DNA from: Orlajensenia flava
Lineage (GTDB): Bacteria > Actinomycetota > Actinomycetes > Actinomycetales > Microbacteriaceae
Assembly (NCBI RefSeq): GCF_004801905.1
Contig: NZ_SSSN01000005.1
Coordinates: forward strand, 372,001 to 436,000
Direction of reading: 5' to 3'
DNA length: 64,000 bases
Positions within the stretch are counted from its first letter, which is position 1, and every line of letters starts with the position of its first letter. Of this stretch, positions 43,353 to 51,673 are shown in pieces. The notes under the pieces are model-generated. The model saw nothing but the letters and a program-made list of their open reading frames with translations, was not told the origin of the DNA and ran no database searches. The translations under genes were made by a program, and so were the position numbers.

Positions 43353-43458
43353 GCTGGCCGGATGGTCACTCTCCGCTGTTGTCGTCGCTAGACCCCCGCG
43401 ACCATTCATCAGCCCGCCGTGCGACGAAGCCGGCGAAACACACGTAAGGACACCATCC

Positions 43459-44820
43459 GTGCACTACGCCGAGTCCATCACCGATCTCATCGGCAACACC
43501 CCGCTCGTCAAGCTCACTCACGTCACCGACGGCATCGCCGCGACAGTGCTCGTGAAGCTCGAGTACTTCAACCCGGGCGGCTCGGCGAAGGACCGCATCG
43601 CCGAGCGCATCATCGACGCGGCCGAGCGCGAGGGCAAGCTGAAGCCCGGCGGCACCATCGTGGAGCCGACCTCGGGCAACACCGGTGTGGGCCTTGCGCT
43701 CGTCGCCCAGCAGCGCGGCTACCGCTGCGTGTTCGTCTGCCCCGACAAGGTCGGCGAGGACAAGCGCAACGTGCTGACGGCGTACGGCGCCGAGGTCGTC
43801 GTGACGCCCACATCCGTCGCCCCCGACAGCCCCGAGTCGTACTACAGCGTCTCCGACCGGCTCGCGCGCGAGATTCCGGGTGCGTTCAAGCCCGACCAGT
43901 ACTCCAACCCGAACGGCCCGCTGAGCCACTACGAGACGACGGGACCCGAGATCTGGCGCGACACGGATGGCCGCATCACCCACTTCGTCGCTGGCGTGGG
44001 CACGGGAGGAACCATCACGGGAACGGGCCGCTTCCTGCGCGAGCAGTCCGACACCGTGCGCATCATCGGCGCCGACCCCGAGGGCTCGGTCTACTCGGGC
44101 GGCACCGGTCGTCCCTACCTCGTCGAGGGCGTGGGCGAGGACTTCTGGCCGAGCGCGTACGACCCATCCGTCCCGCACGAGATCATCGCGGTGACGGATG
44201 CCGACTCGTTCGCCATGACGCGGCGCCTCGCCCAGGAGGAGGGCATCCTCGTCGGCGGCTCGAGCGGCATGGCCGTGGTCGCCGCGCTCGAGGCGGCCCG
44301 CGACCTGCCCGCGGATGCCGTCGTCGTCGTGCTGCTGCCCGACGGGGGCCGCGGCTACCTCGCCAAGATCTTCAACGACAAGTGGCTGCGCAGCTACGGC
44401 TTCAGCAACGCGCCGAGCGGGCACACCGTGGCGAACCTCCTCGGCGCCAAGGCCGACCGCACGCCCGCCCTCGTCTACGCCCACCCCGATGACACGGTGC
44501 GCGACGCCATCGACCGCATGACGGATACGGGCGTGTCCCAGCTGCTGGTGCTCTCCGCCGAGCCGCCCGTCGTGCTCGGCGAGGTGAGCGGCGCGATCCA
44601 CGACGAGGAACTCATGGAGCTGGTGTTCTCCGGGCAGGTGAACCTCGCCGACAAGGTGGGCGCCCTGGCCGGGCGGCCCCTTCCGCTCATCGGCGTCAAC
44701 GAGCCGGTCGCGACCGCTCGCGCGGCCTTCGCGACGGATGCGGCGATGCTCGTGACCGACGGCGGCAAGGTGCTGGGCGTCATCACGCGCTCCGACCTGC
44801 TCAGCTACCTCGGCGCCTGA
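43459..44820 (+). CDS. Cystathionine beta-synthase
   Basis: 453 residues from GTG at 43459 (VHYAESITDLIGNTPLV) with TAAGGA 8 bases upstream. PLP domain (1-320): GNTPLVKL, Lys44 in NPGGSAKDR, SGNTGVGLAL and the glycine loop GTGGTITGTG. Two C-terminal CBS domains (about 335-453). It condenses serine with homocysteine to cystathionine in reverse transsulfuration. The cystathionine gamma-synthase/lyase family gene follows after 48 bases, in one operon. A cysteine synthase is less likely because of the CBS pair and length. Confidence 0.9.
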   Translation: MHYAESITDLIGNTPLVKLTHVTDGIAATVLVKLEYFNPGGSAKDRIAERIIDAAEREGKLKPGGTIVEPTSGNTGVGLALVAQQRGYRCVFVCPDKVGEDKRNVLTAYGAEVVVTPTSVAPDSPESYYSVSDRLAREIPGAFKPDQYSNPNGPLSHYETTGPEIWRDTDGRITHFVAGVGTGGTITGTGRFLREQSDTVRIIGADPEGSVYSGGTGRPYLVEGVGEDFWPSAYDPSVPHEIIAVTDADSFAMTRRLAQEEGILVGGSSGMAVVAALEAARDLPADAVVVVLLPDGGRGYLAKIFNDKWLRSYGFSNAPSGHTVANLLGAKADRTPALVYAHPDDTVRDAIDRMTDTGVSQLLVLSAEPPVVLGEVSGAIHDEELMELVFSGQVNLADKVGALAGRPLPLIGVNEPVATARAAFATDAAMLVTDGGKVLGVITRSDLLSYLGA

Positions 44821-44868
44821 CCGCCACCCCTCCGTTCCACCCGTTCCGATCCTCTTGGAGTCGACGTC

Positions 44869-46026
44869 ATGACCACCTCCGACCGTTTCGCCACCCGCGC
44901 CATCCACGCCGGGCAGAGCTTCGACCCGACCACTGGCGCGGTCATCCCGCCCATCTACCAGTCGTCCACCTTCGTACAGGACGGCATCGGAGGCCTGCGC
45001 GGCGGCTACGAGTACGCGCGCGCCGGCAACCCGACTCGCACGGCGCTCGAGACCCAGCTCGCCGCCCTCGAGGGAGGAGCCCACGGGCTCTCGTTCTCGT
45101 CCGGACTCGCTGCCGAGGACTCGCTCCTGCGGGCGGTTCTGAAACCGGGCGATCACGTCGTCATGGGCAACGACGTCTACGGGGGCACCTACCGGCTGAT
45201 CAACCGCATCCATGGAGCGTGGGGCATCCGCAACACCCCCGTCGACACTACGGACCTCGCGGCGGTGCGGGACGCGGTGAAGGCCGAGGCCACCCGCATC
45301 CTATGGATCGAGACGCCGTCCAACCCCCTCATGACCGTGAGCGACATCACCGCGCTCGCGGAGATCGGCCACGATGCGCGCCTCATCGTCGTGGTCGACA
45401 ACACCTTCGCCTCCCCGGCTCTGCAGCAGCCGCTGAGCCTCGGGGCGGATGTCGTGGTCCACTCGACCACCAAGTACATCGGGGGTCATTCCGACGTCAT
45501 CGGCGGCGCGCTCGTCATCAACGACGACGAGCTGCACGAGAAGGCCAAGTTCATCCAGTTCGCCGCCGGTCCCGTCTCGGCGCCGATGGACGCCTTCCTC
45601 ACCACGCGAGGCATCAAGACGTTGGCCGTGCGGATGGAGCGTCATTCGCAGAATGCCCTCGCGATCGCCGAGCACCTCGTCGGCCACGCCGCACTCGACA
45701 CCGTGCTCTACCCCGGCCTGCCGGATCACCCGGGCCACGAGCTCGCTGCGCGCCAGATGGTCGGAGGCTTCGGCGGAATGATCTCGCTCTCGCTCTCGGG
45801 CGGGGGAGCGGCAGCGCGACGGTTCGCCGAGTCGCTCGAGGTGTTCTCGCTCGCGGAGTCGCTCGGCGGAGTGGAATCGCTCGTCAACTACCCGTCGGAG
45901 ATGACGCACGCCTCCGTGCGCGGCACCGAGCTCGAGGTGTCGGAGAGCATCGTGCGTCTCTCGGTGGGTATCGAGGACGTCGCGGACCTCATCGACGACG
46001 TCGATCGGGCGCTGGCTCGCGCCTGA
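44869..46026 (+). CDS. Cystathionine gamma-synthase (or gamma-lyase)
   Basis: 385 residues, PLP-dependent Cys/Met metabolism family. FATRAIHAGQSFDPTTGA at the start, EYARAGNPTRTALE, LSFSSGLAAED, and the PLP lysine Lys202 in HSTTKYIGGHSD. SLGGVESLVNYPSEMTHASV is the gamma-synthase/lyase end motif. Together with the upstream beta-synthase it could run transsulfuration in the methionine-to-cysteine direction as gamma-lyase; family sequence alone does not separate synthase from lyase. Ribosome site GGAG about 10 bases before the ATG. Confidence 0.88.
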   Translation: MTTSDRFATRAIHAGQSFDPTTGAVIPPIYQSSTFVQDGIGGLRGGYEYARAGNPTRTALETQLAALEGGAHGLSFSSGLAAEDSLLRAVLKPGDHVVMGNDVYGGTYRLINRIHGAWGIRNTPVDTTDLAAVRDAVKAEATRILWIETPSNPLMTVSDITALAEIGHDARLIVVVDNTFASPALQQPLSLGADVVVHSTTKYIGGHSDVIGGALVINDDELHEKAKFIQFAAGPVSAPMDAFLTTRGIKTLAVRMERHSQNALAIAEHLVGHAALDTVLYPGLPDHPGHELAARQMVGGFGGMISLSLSGGGAAARRFAESLEVFSLAESLGGVESLVNYPSEMTHASVRGTELEVSESIVRLSVGIEDVADLIDDVDRALARA

Positions 46027-46085
46027 CCATGCGGGCCGCTGCGGTCGACCCGGCGGCGGCGCAACTCTGACGGCGCGGCGGCCGA

Positions 46086-46496
46086 TCAGGCGCGGACGAG
46101 CCTGACGACGGGGATCTCGCGCTCGATCTTGGCCTGGTGTTCGGCGAAGAATCCTGCGCGGTCGACCACGGATGACCACACCTGGTCGTGTTCCTCCCCA
46201 TCGATGATCTCGGCGGTCGCCTCGTAGGTCTCCTCCGGCGCCTCGACACGAACATGCGGCTCGGCTTCGATGTTCAGGTACCAGTCGGGGTCGTCGGGCG
46301 CGGCGTTCGCCGACGCCACCACCAGGATGCCGCCGCTCTCCTCGTCGGGGAGGAAGAAGACGGGTGTGGTGCGCGGTTCCCCCGTGACCCGCCCGGTCGT
46401 CGTCAGCAGGACGAGTCGGTCGCGGTGCATGCCGGTGACCTCTCCGCCCGCGCGGTACTGCTCGATGACCCGCTGGTTGATCTCTGCCATGTCCAT
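46086..46496 (-). CDS. Deazaflavin (F420)-dependent nitroreductase family protein
   Basis: 136 residues from ATG at 46496 (MDMAEINQRVIEQYRAG); ATG at 46490 is also possible. Ddn-type split barrel: LVLLTTTGRVTGEPRTTPVF as the first strands, ILVVASANAAPDDPDWYLNI with the PDWYxNI motif and VEAPEETYEATAEII. The family uses F420H2 to reduce quinones or nitro compounds. It is convergent with the transsulfuration operon and divergent from the small protein at 46585. Confidence 0.88.
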   Translation of the reverse strand: MDMAEINQRVIEQYRAGGEVTGMHRDRLVLLTTTGRVTGEPRTTPVFFLPDEESGGILVVASANAAPDDPDWYLNIEAEPHVRVEAPEETYEATAEIIDGEEHDQVWSSVVDRAGFFAEHQAKIEREIPVVRLVRA

Positions 46497-46584
46497 GGCT
46501 CCATCGTGGCCCGGGCACGCCGCGTGCGACAGGGGGTGGCGTGCGCGTTGTCCCGTGTGGGCGGGTGGCTGTACAACTGGAGAC

Positions 46585-46971
46585 ATGAGCGACATCAACG
46601 ACTGGATGGAGCGCTACCTGCGCGCATGGGATTCCAACGATCCCGCCGACATCCGTGCCCTGTTCACCGAAGACGCCGAGTACTACACGTTGCCGGGGCG
46701 CCGGCCCAAGCGCGGGGCGGATGCGATCGCGGAGTGGTGGGAGGAGGCGCGCGATGAGCCGGGCGACTACACCTTCCGGTGGGAGACCATCGCCTCGACG
46801 CCCGCGCGTGCCGTCATCCAGGGCTACACGGGCTATCACGAGCGCAGCAGCTTCCACAACCTGTGGGTGATCGACCTCGAACCCGACGGTCGCGCCAGCC
46901 GGTTCACCGAGTGGTGGGTCGAGGTGCCGGAGGGTGCGGATGCGACGCCGGAGCCGGGCGAGGATCAGTAG
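46585..46971 (+). CDS. SnoaL/NTF2-like small protein
   Basis: 128 residues (MSDINDWMERYLRAWDS). NTF2-like cone pattern: YLRAWDSNDPADIRALFTED, GADAIAEWWEEARDEPGDY and the closing strands VIQGYTGYHERSSFHNLWVI and FTEWWVEVPEG. Such proteins may be isomerases or ligand-binding proteins; without key residues the activity is unclear. GGAGAC precedes the ATG at 46585. The acidic tail ends PEPGEDQ. Confidence 0.8.
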   Translation: MSDINDWMERYLRAWDSNDPADIRALFTEDAEYYTLPGRRPKRGADAIAEWWEEARDEPGDYTFRWETIASTPARAVIQGYTGYHERSSFHNLWVIDLEPDGRASRFTEWWVEVPEGADATPEPGEDQ

Positions 46972-47052
46972 CGCCCAGCGATGGCAGGAAAGCGATGAAC
47001 AATGTCGTTCCTGCCAGTCGGCGGCGGCGATCGCCTCGGCCATAGTGGACGA

Positions 47053-48453
47053 GTGACCAACCCCGCCCGCACGTCCGCCTCGGCCCCGACGCCTTCATCG
47101 ACATCGGCCTCGACGCCTCCATCGACACCGACGTCGATGCCAGCGGTCGGCCTGCCCGCGTCGGCGGAATCGACGCCCGCGGCGCCGCCCGCGCCGCTTC
47201 GGTCGGGATCGTTGGGGCTGGCGCGCGGCACGGCGCTCTATATCGCCGCCGTGCTGGGCACGGGCATCCTCGTGCTTCCCGGACTCGCCGCCTCCGTGGC
47301 CGGACCGGCCTCGATCATCGCCGTGGTCGCCGTCTTCCTGCTGTCGATCCCGCTTGCGGGCACGTTCGCGGCGCTGGCGTCCCGTTACCCCGACCCCGGC
47401 GGTGTCGCCAGCTACGTCCGTAAGGCCCTCGGGGGCACCGCCGCCCGCATGACGGGGTACTGGTTTTACTTCGGCGTCTGCGTCGGCGCCCCCGTCGTCG
47501 GGGTTCTCGGCGCGGAGTACGTCGTGGCGGTGCTCGGTGTCGACCACGCCGCCGTGGCGTGGGTGGGGCTGGCCATCCTCATCCCTCCCTTCATCACCAA
47601 CATGTTCGGAGTGCGCATCTCGGGTGCCGCCCAGCTCGTCCTGACCGGGCTGCTGCTGGTGGTCGTCGTCATCGTGGTCGCCTTGAGCGTGCCCCAGGCG
47701 CAGTCGTCCAACTTCCAGCCCTTCCTCCCTCACGGGTGGGCGGGGGTCGGTACGGCCATCAGCCTGTTCCTCTGGGCGTTCGCGGGCTGGGAGGTCGGAA
47801 CCCACATCGCGGGGGAGTTCCGCAACCCGCGTCGCGTCATTCCGCTCGCCACGGCCATCGCCGTGGTGGTCGTCGGTGCCGCCTACCTGGCCCTCCAGCT
47901 CGTGACGGTCGCGGTGCTCGGCGACCGCGCCTCCTCGAGCGCCGTCCCCCTGCTCGACCTCGTCGCCGGAACCGCGCCGGTGTACGGACGCATCATCATC
48001 GCGGTCATCGCGGCCATCGTCGTGCTCGGCGTGGTGAACGCCTACCTCGGCGCATTCGCGAAGCTCGGCGCATCCCTCGGGCGCGACGGCGACCTGCCGC
48101 ACTGGTTCGCACGCGGCGTCGATGATGGCGCGATCGCCCGCCGCAGCCTCGCCCTCACCGCAGCGCTCTTCGCCGTGTACTACGCGCTGATGGTGGCGGC
48201 CCGCTTCGACCTCGAGGCGTTCATCCTCGTGCACACGTCGTGCATGGCGGCCATCTACGCCTTCGGCATGTTCGCGGCCGTGCGCATCCTCCGCACCTTC
48301 AGCCCGGGCTGGTGGATGGCGGTGGTGTCGAGCGTTCTCACGGTGGGCCTGCTCGTCCTCGCGGGCTGGCATCTCGTCATTCCGGCCGGCCTCGCGCTGG
48401 CAGCACTCGTCGTCACCCTCGTCAAGCGACTCCGAAAGGCGCCCACCCCGTGA
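47053..48453 (+). CDS. APC family amino acid permease
   Basis: 466 residues from GTG at 47053 (VTNPARTSASAPTPSS); the first 45 residues are an unusual Ser/Thr/Pro/Ala-rich tail. About 12 helices; helix 1 GTALYIAAVLGTGILVLPGL carries the broken-helix motif of the superfamily, and FLWAFAGWEVGTHIAGEFRN is helix 6. Amino acid or amine uptake is inferred. The stop overlaps the next start (GTGA, 48450-48453), so it is coupled to the cyclase-family hydrolase, possibly its substrate supplier. Confidence 0.88.
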   Translation: MTNPARTSASAPTPSSTSASTPPSTPTSMPAVGLPASAESTPAAPPAPLRSGSLGLARGTALYIAAVLGTGILVLPGLAASVAGPASIIAVVAVFLLSIPLAGTFAALASRYPDPGGVASYVRKALGGTAARMTGYWFYFGVCVGAPVVGVLGAEYVVAVLGVDHAAVAWVGLAILIPPFITNMFGVRISGAAQLVLTGLLLVVVVIVVALSVPQAQSSNFQPFLPHGWAGVGTAISLFLWAFAGWEVGTHIAGEFRNPRRVIPLATAIAVVVVGAAYLALQLVTVAVLGDRASSSAVPLLDLVAGTAPVYGRIIIAVIAAIVVLGVVNAYLGAFAKLGASLGRDGDLPHWFARGVDDGAIARRSLALTAALFAVYYALMVAARFDLEAFILVHTSCMAAIYAFGMFAAVRILRTFSPGWWMAVVSSVLTVGLLVLAGWHLVIPAGLALAALVVTLVKRLRKAPTP

Positions 48454-49124
48454 GCACTCCCGTCCGCCGCATCGTCGACCTCAGCCACACCATCCGCGCC
48501 GGGCTCGTCACCTACCCCGGCCTTCCGGCCCCCACGATCACGCCGCACCTCACCCGAGAAGCCTCGCGGGCGGTCTATGCGTCGGGCACGGAGTTCGCCA
48601 TGGACATCATCACGATGATCGGAAACACCGGTACCTATCTCGACAGCCCCTTTCACCGCTACGACGGCGGCGGCGACCTCGCGAGCCTCTCGCTCGACAC
48701 GCTCGTCGACCTGCCGGCGCACGTCTTCCACCTCGACGAGGCGGCCGGGCGCGGCATCCCGGCATCCGTGTTCGACGGCCTCGACCTTGCCGACGCGGCC
48801 GCACTCCTGCACACCGGCTGGAGCAGGCATTTCGGTTCGGAGGACTACGCACACGGCGCTCCCTATCTCACCGAGGAGGGAGCGCAGCGTCTCGCCGAGG
48901 CGGGTGTCGCGCTGGTGGGCATCGATTCGCTCAACATCGACGACGTCGAGAGCGGCGGTCGCCGGCCGGCGCACTCGCTGCTGCTCGCAGCCGGCATCCA
49001 CGTGGTCGAACACCTCACCGGCCTTGACGCCCTCCCGGTCACCGGTGCGCGCTTCACCGCCGTACCGCCCAAGGTGGAGGACTTCGGAACCTTCCCCGTG
49101 CGCGCCTTCGCTGTCATCTCCTAG
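48450..49124 (+). CDS. Cyclase family protein (kynurenine formamidase-like hydrolase)
   Basis: 224 residues from GTG at 48450 (VSTPVRRIVDLSHTIRAG). Cyclase-family signature: DLSHTI at the start, GTYLDSPFHRYDGG in place of the HxGTHxDxPxH metal motif (here IGNTGTYLDSPFH, so the first His is Asn), IDSLNID, and an end near GIHVVEHLTGL. Members include KynB formamidase and isatin hydrolase, which need Mn or Zn. The altered first ligand makes the exact activity uncertain. Coupled to the APC permease. Confidence 0.8.
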   Translation: MSTPVRRIVDLSHTIRAGLVTYPGLPAPTITPHLTREASRAVYASGTEFAMDIITMIGNTGTYLDSPFHRYDGGGDLASLSLDTLVDLPAHVFHLDEAAGRGIPASVFDGLDLADAAALLHTGWSRHFGSEDYAHGAPYLTEEGAQRLAEAGVALVGIDSLNIDDVESGGRRPAHSLLLAAGIHVVEHLTGLDALPVTGARFTAVPPKVEDFGTFPVRAFAVIS

Positions 49125-49174
49125 ACGGGTCAAGGGGGTGCCGCTGCATCGCTCGCCGCGTCAGGATGGAGGGC

Positions 49175-50008
49175 ATGACCGACATCCCCACCTACACCCT
49201 CAATGACGGCGAGAACCTCCCGGCCATCGGCCTCGGAACCTACGGATTGCGCGGCGACGCGGGCATCGCCTCGGTCGAGGCGGCCATCGCGTCGGGGTAC
49301 CGCCTTCTCGACACCGCGCTCAACTACGAGAACGAGCGCGAGGTGGGGGAGGGGATGCGCCGGGCCGAGGTCGATCGCGGCGAGCTGCTGGTCACCACCA
49401 AGATCCCCGGCCGGCACCACGGCTACGACGAGACCATGGCCAGTTTCGCGGAGTCCCGCCAGAACCTCGGCGTCGATGTGGTGAACCTCTACCTCATCCA
49501 TTGGCCGCTGCCCCGTGTGGACAAGTACGTCGACACGTGGAGGGCGATGATCGACCTGCGCGAGCAGGGACTCGTCCGGTCGATCGGCGTCAGCAACTTC
49601 ACCATCGAGCACCTTCGGCGCCTCGACGACGAGACCGGCGTGCTCCCCTCCGTCAACCAGGTCGAGCTGCACCCGTACTTCCCGCAGACGCAACTCCGCG
49701 AGTTCCACGCTTCCAGCGGCATCCGCACCGAGAGCTGGAGTCCGCTCGGCAAGAGCAGCGAGCTACTCAGCGAGCCGGTCATCGTCGACCTGGCGGGCGC
49801 GTACGGGGTGACTCCCGTTCAGCTCGTGCTGCGCTGGCACACCCAGCTCGGCAGCATCCCCATCCCGAAGTCCGCGGATGCCGAGCGGCAGCGCGAGAAT
49901 CTCGACATCTTCGGATTCACGATGACGGATGACGAGCTCGACGTCCTCTCCGATCTCGAGCGCGGCCGTCTCTGGGGCGGCGACCCCGAGACGAACGAGG
50001 AGTTCTAG
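49175..50008 (+). CDS. Aldo/keto reductase
   Basis: 277 residues from ATG at 49175, preceded by GGATGGAGG; an ATG three codons earlier is also open. Tetrad: Asp and Tyr in RLLDTALNYENE, Lys in LVTTKIPG, His in LYLIHWPL. NADPH-site end IPIPKSADAERQRENLDIFG. Family 2,5-diketogluconate-reductase-like. It starts 51 bases after the hydrolase gene and may be in the same operon. Substrate unknown. Confidence 0.92.
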   Translation: MTDIPTYTLNDGENLPAIGLGTYGLRGDAGIASVEAAIASGYRLLDTALNYENEREVGEGMRRAEVDRGELLVTTKIPGRHHGYDETMASFAESRQNLGVDVVNLYLIHWPLPRVDKYVDTWRAMIDLREQGLVRSIGVSNFTIEHLRRLDDETGVLPSVNQVELHPYFPQTQLREFHASSGIRTESWSPLGKSSELLSEPVIVDLAGAYGVTPVQLVLRWHTQLGSIPIPKSADAERQRENLDIFGFTMTDDELDVLSDLERGRLWGGDPETNEEF

Positions 50009-50034
50009 GCTCCGAGCGTCCTAGGCTCGATCGG

Positions 50035-51405
50035 GTGAGCGCATCGACGGCGGACATCCGACCCGGGCTGCTGAGGCCGCCCCACCTGTGGGTGACCCTG
50101 GGCATGTGCGCGCTCATCGTGCTCGGTGCGTTCGAGGCGCTCGCCATCACGACGGCGATGCCCTTGATCGTCGTGGACCTCCACGGCAAGGACGCCTACG
50201 CGCTCGCGTTCGCGGCGCCTCTGGCCGCACAGGTCGTGGGGATGGTCATCGCGGGCGACTGGACCGATCGTCGCGGTCCGCGTGCTCCCCTCATCGCCGC
50301 CGCCGTCTCACTCGCGGCCGGCTTGGCCATAGCGGGGGCGTCATCGAACATGCCCGTCTTCATCGTGGGGCGCCTCGTGCAGGGACTCGGCAGTGGCGCC
50401 GTCACCATCCCCATCTACGTGCTGGTCGCGCGGCTCTACCCGCCGGAGCTCCGTCCGCGCATCTTCGCCGTGTTCGCCGCGTGCTGGGTGGTTCCGTCCC
50501 TCGTCGGACCATTCATCGCGGGAGCCGTAGCGCAGTCCGTCGGCTGGCGGTGGGTGTTCCTCGGCGTCATCGTGTTCGTCGCCGGCGCCCTCTGGGCGAT
50601 CCTGGCCGCCCTCCGCGGTCGGGACACCGGTGAGACCGGTACGTCTACGCCATGGCATCCACTGCGTCTGGTCGTCTCGCTCGTCGCCGCGGCAGCTGTT
50701 CTCGGTCTCACCCTCTCGGCCGGCCTCGCGGATCCGTGGCGCGTGGTCGGGGCAGTCGCATCCGTCGTGGTGGCGTTGGCCGCGTTCCGCATGCTCGTGC
50801 CGCCGGGGACGATCAGGGCGGCACGCGGGCTGCCGACGGTCATCCTGGAGCGCGGGCTGTTCGCCGCAGCCTTCTTCGGCGCCGAGACCTACATCCCCTA
50901 CCTCCTCGTCGATCGGCACGGCTTCTCCGTCGCCCTGGCCGGCCTCGCGCTGACCGTGTCGGGAGTCGCGTGGGCGAGCGGCTCCTACCTGCAGGGTCGG
51001 GTCGGAATGTCGAGCGTAGCGATCATCGGGTGGGGCAGCGCGGCGCTCACCTCGGGCATCGCCGTGGTGCTGGTCGCCGTCATCACGGCTGCACCGTGGC
51101 CGATCCTCTTCGTCGGCTGGGTCGTCGCGGCGACCGGAATGGGGTTCGGCTACCCCCGGCTGTCCGTCCTCACCCTCGAGTACTCCCCGGTGGCGGAGCA
51201 GGGCGCCAACACCTCGGCACTCTCGGTGGCGGATGCCTTGGGCGCGGCCGTGGCCCTCGCCCTCACGGCGATCTCGTCCGCCGCGGCGGGCGGCCTCGGC
51301 GCGGTGGGCAACGGATTCGCCGGAGCATTCATCGTGCCGACACTGTTCGGGGTGGCAGCGGTCGCCGTCGCCGGACGCGTCGGCCGACCGGTACGAACCG
51401 CTTGA
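50035..51405 (+). CDS. MFS transporter
   Basis: 456 residues from GTG at 50035 (VSASTADIRPGLLRPP), 27 bases after the reductase gene. Helix 1 FEALAITTAMPLIVVDLHG and motif A GDWTDRRGPRAPLI, then VGRLVQGLGSGAVTIPIYV in helix 4. DHA-type features but fewer helices than the 14-helix pump at 18755 (about 12-13). Probable efflux; substrate unknown. Weak ribosome site. Confidence 0.85.
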   Translation: MSASTADIRPGLLRPPHLWVTLGMCALIVLGAFEALAITTAMPLIVVDLHGKDAYALAFAAPLAAQVVGMVIAGDWTDRRGPRAPLIAAAVSLAAGLAIAGASSNMPVFIVGRLVQGLGSGAVTIPIYVLVARLYPPELRPRIFAVFAACWVVPSLVGPFIAGAVAQSVGWRWVFLGVIVFVAGALWAILAALRGRDTGETGTSTPWHPLRLVVSLVAAAAVLGLTLSAGLADPWRVVGAVASVVVALAAFRMLVPPGTIRAARGLPTVILERGLFAAAFFGAETYIPYLLVDRHGFSVALAGLALTVSGVAWASGSYLQGRVGMSSVAIIGWGSAALTSGIAVVLVAVITAAPWPILFVGWVVAATGMGFGYPRLSVLTLEYSPVAEQGANTSALSVADALGAAVALALTAISSAAAGGLGAVGNGFAGAFIVPTLFGVAAVAVAGRVGRPVRTA

Positions 51406-51501
51406 GCTGGCGAGGCGTCGCCACATCGAGGCACGCCGGACGCCGGGCGGCGGATGTCGGCCGCGCCCGGAAATCACCGCGATCAATCCGAGGAAAACTC
51501 T

Positions 51502-51560
51502 TGTACCCCCGTGCGGGGTACAGCTAGCATCGGACCGCTTGCTGCAAAAGGCAAGTGGCT
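51502..51560 (+). promoter_or_regulatory. Palindrome and hairpin in the leader of the beta-helix protein gene
   Basis: Perfect inverted repeat TGTACCCC (51502-51509), CGTGC, GGGGTACA (51515-51522), followed by CTTGC (51538-51542) and GCAAG (51551-51555) around TGCAAAAG. They lie 110-170 bases before the start at 51674. Possible operator and leader hairpin; I see no matching riboswitch class. The rest of 51406-51673 shows nothing clear. Confidence 0.4.
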
Positions 51561-51673
51561 AGTCGCAATAAATCGCAGTATTCACTCAAGAAGCTGGGCC
51601 GCTGTGGCGTCGGGGGACGTCTGGCCGCGATCGTGCCCTCGATCCCGTCGACGACGACGGGGAAGGACGAACC

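Noticed and set aside
43353-43458. Riboswitch or SAM/cobalamin leader before cystathionine beta-synthase
   Set aside because: The 106-base gap shows no conserved box or strong hairpin.
43366-45213. 615-codon antisense frame over the transsulfuration genes
   Set aside because: No domain, shadow of cystathionine beta-synthase and gamma-synthase.
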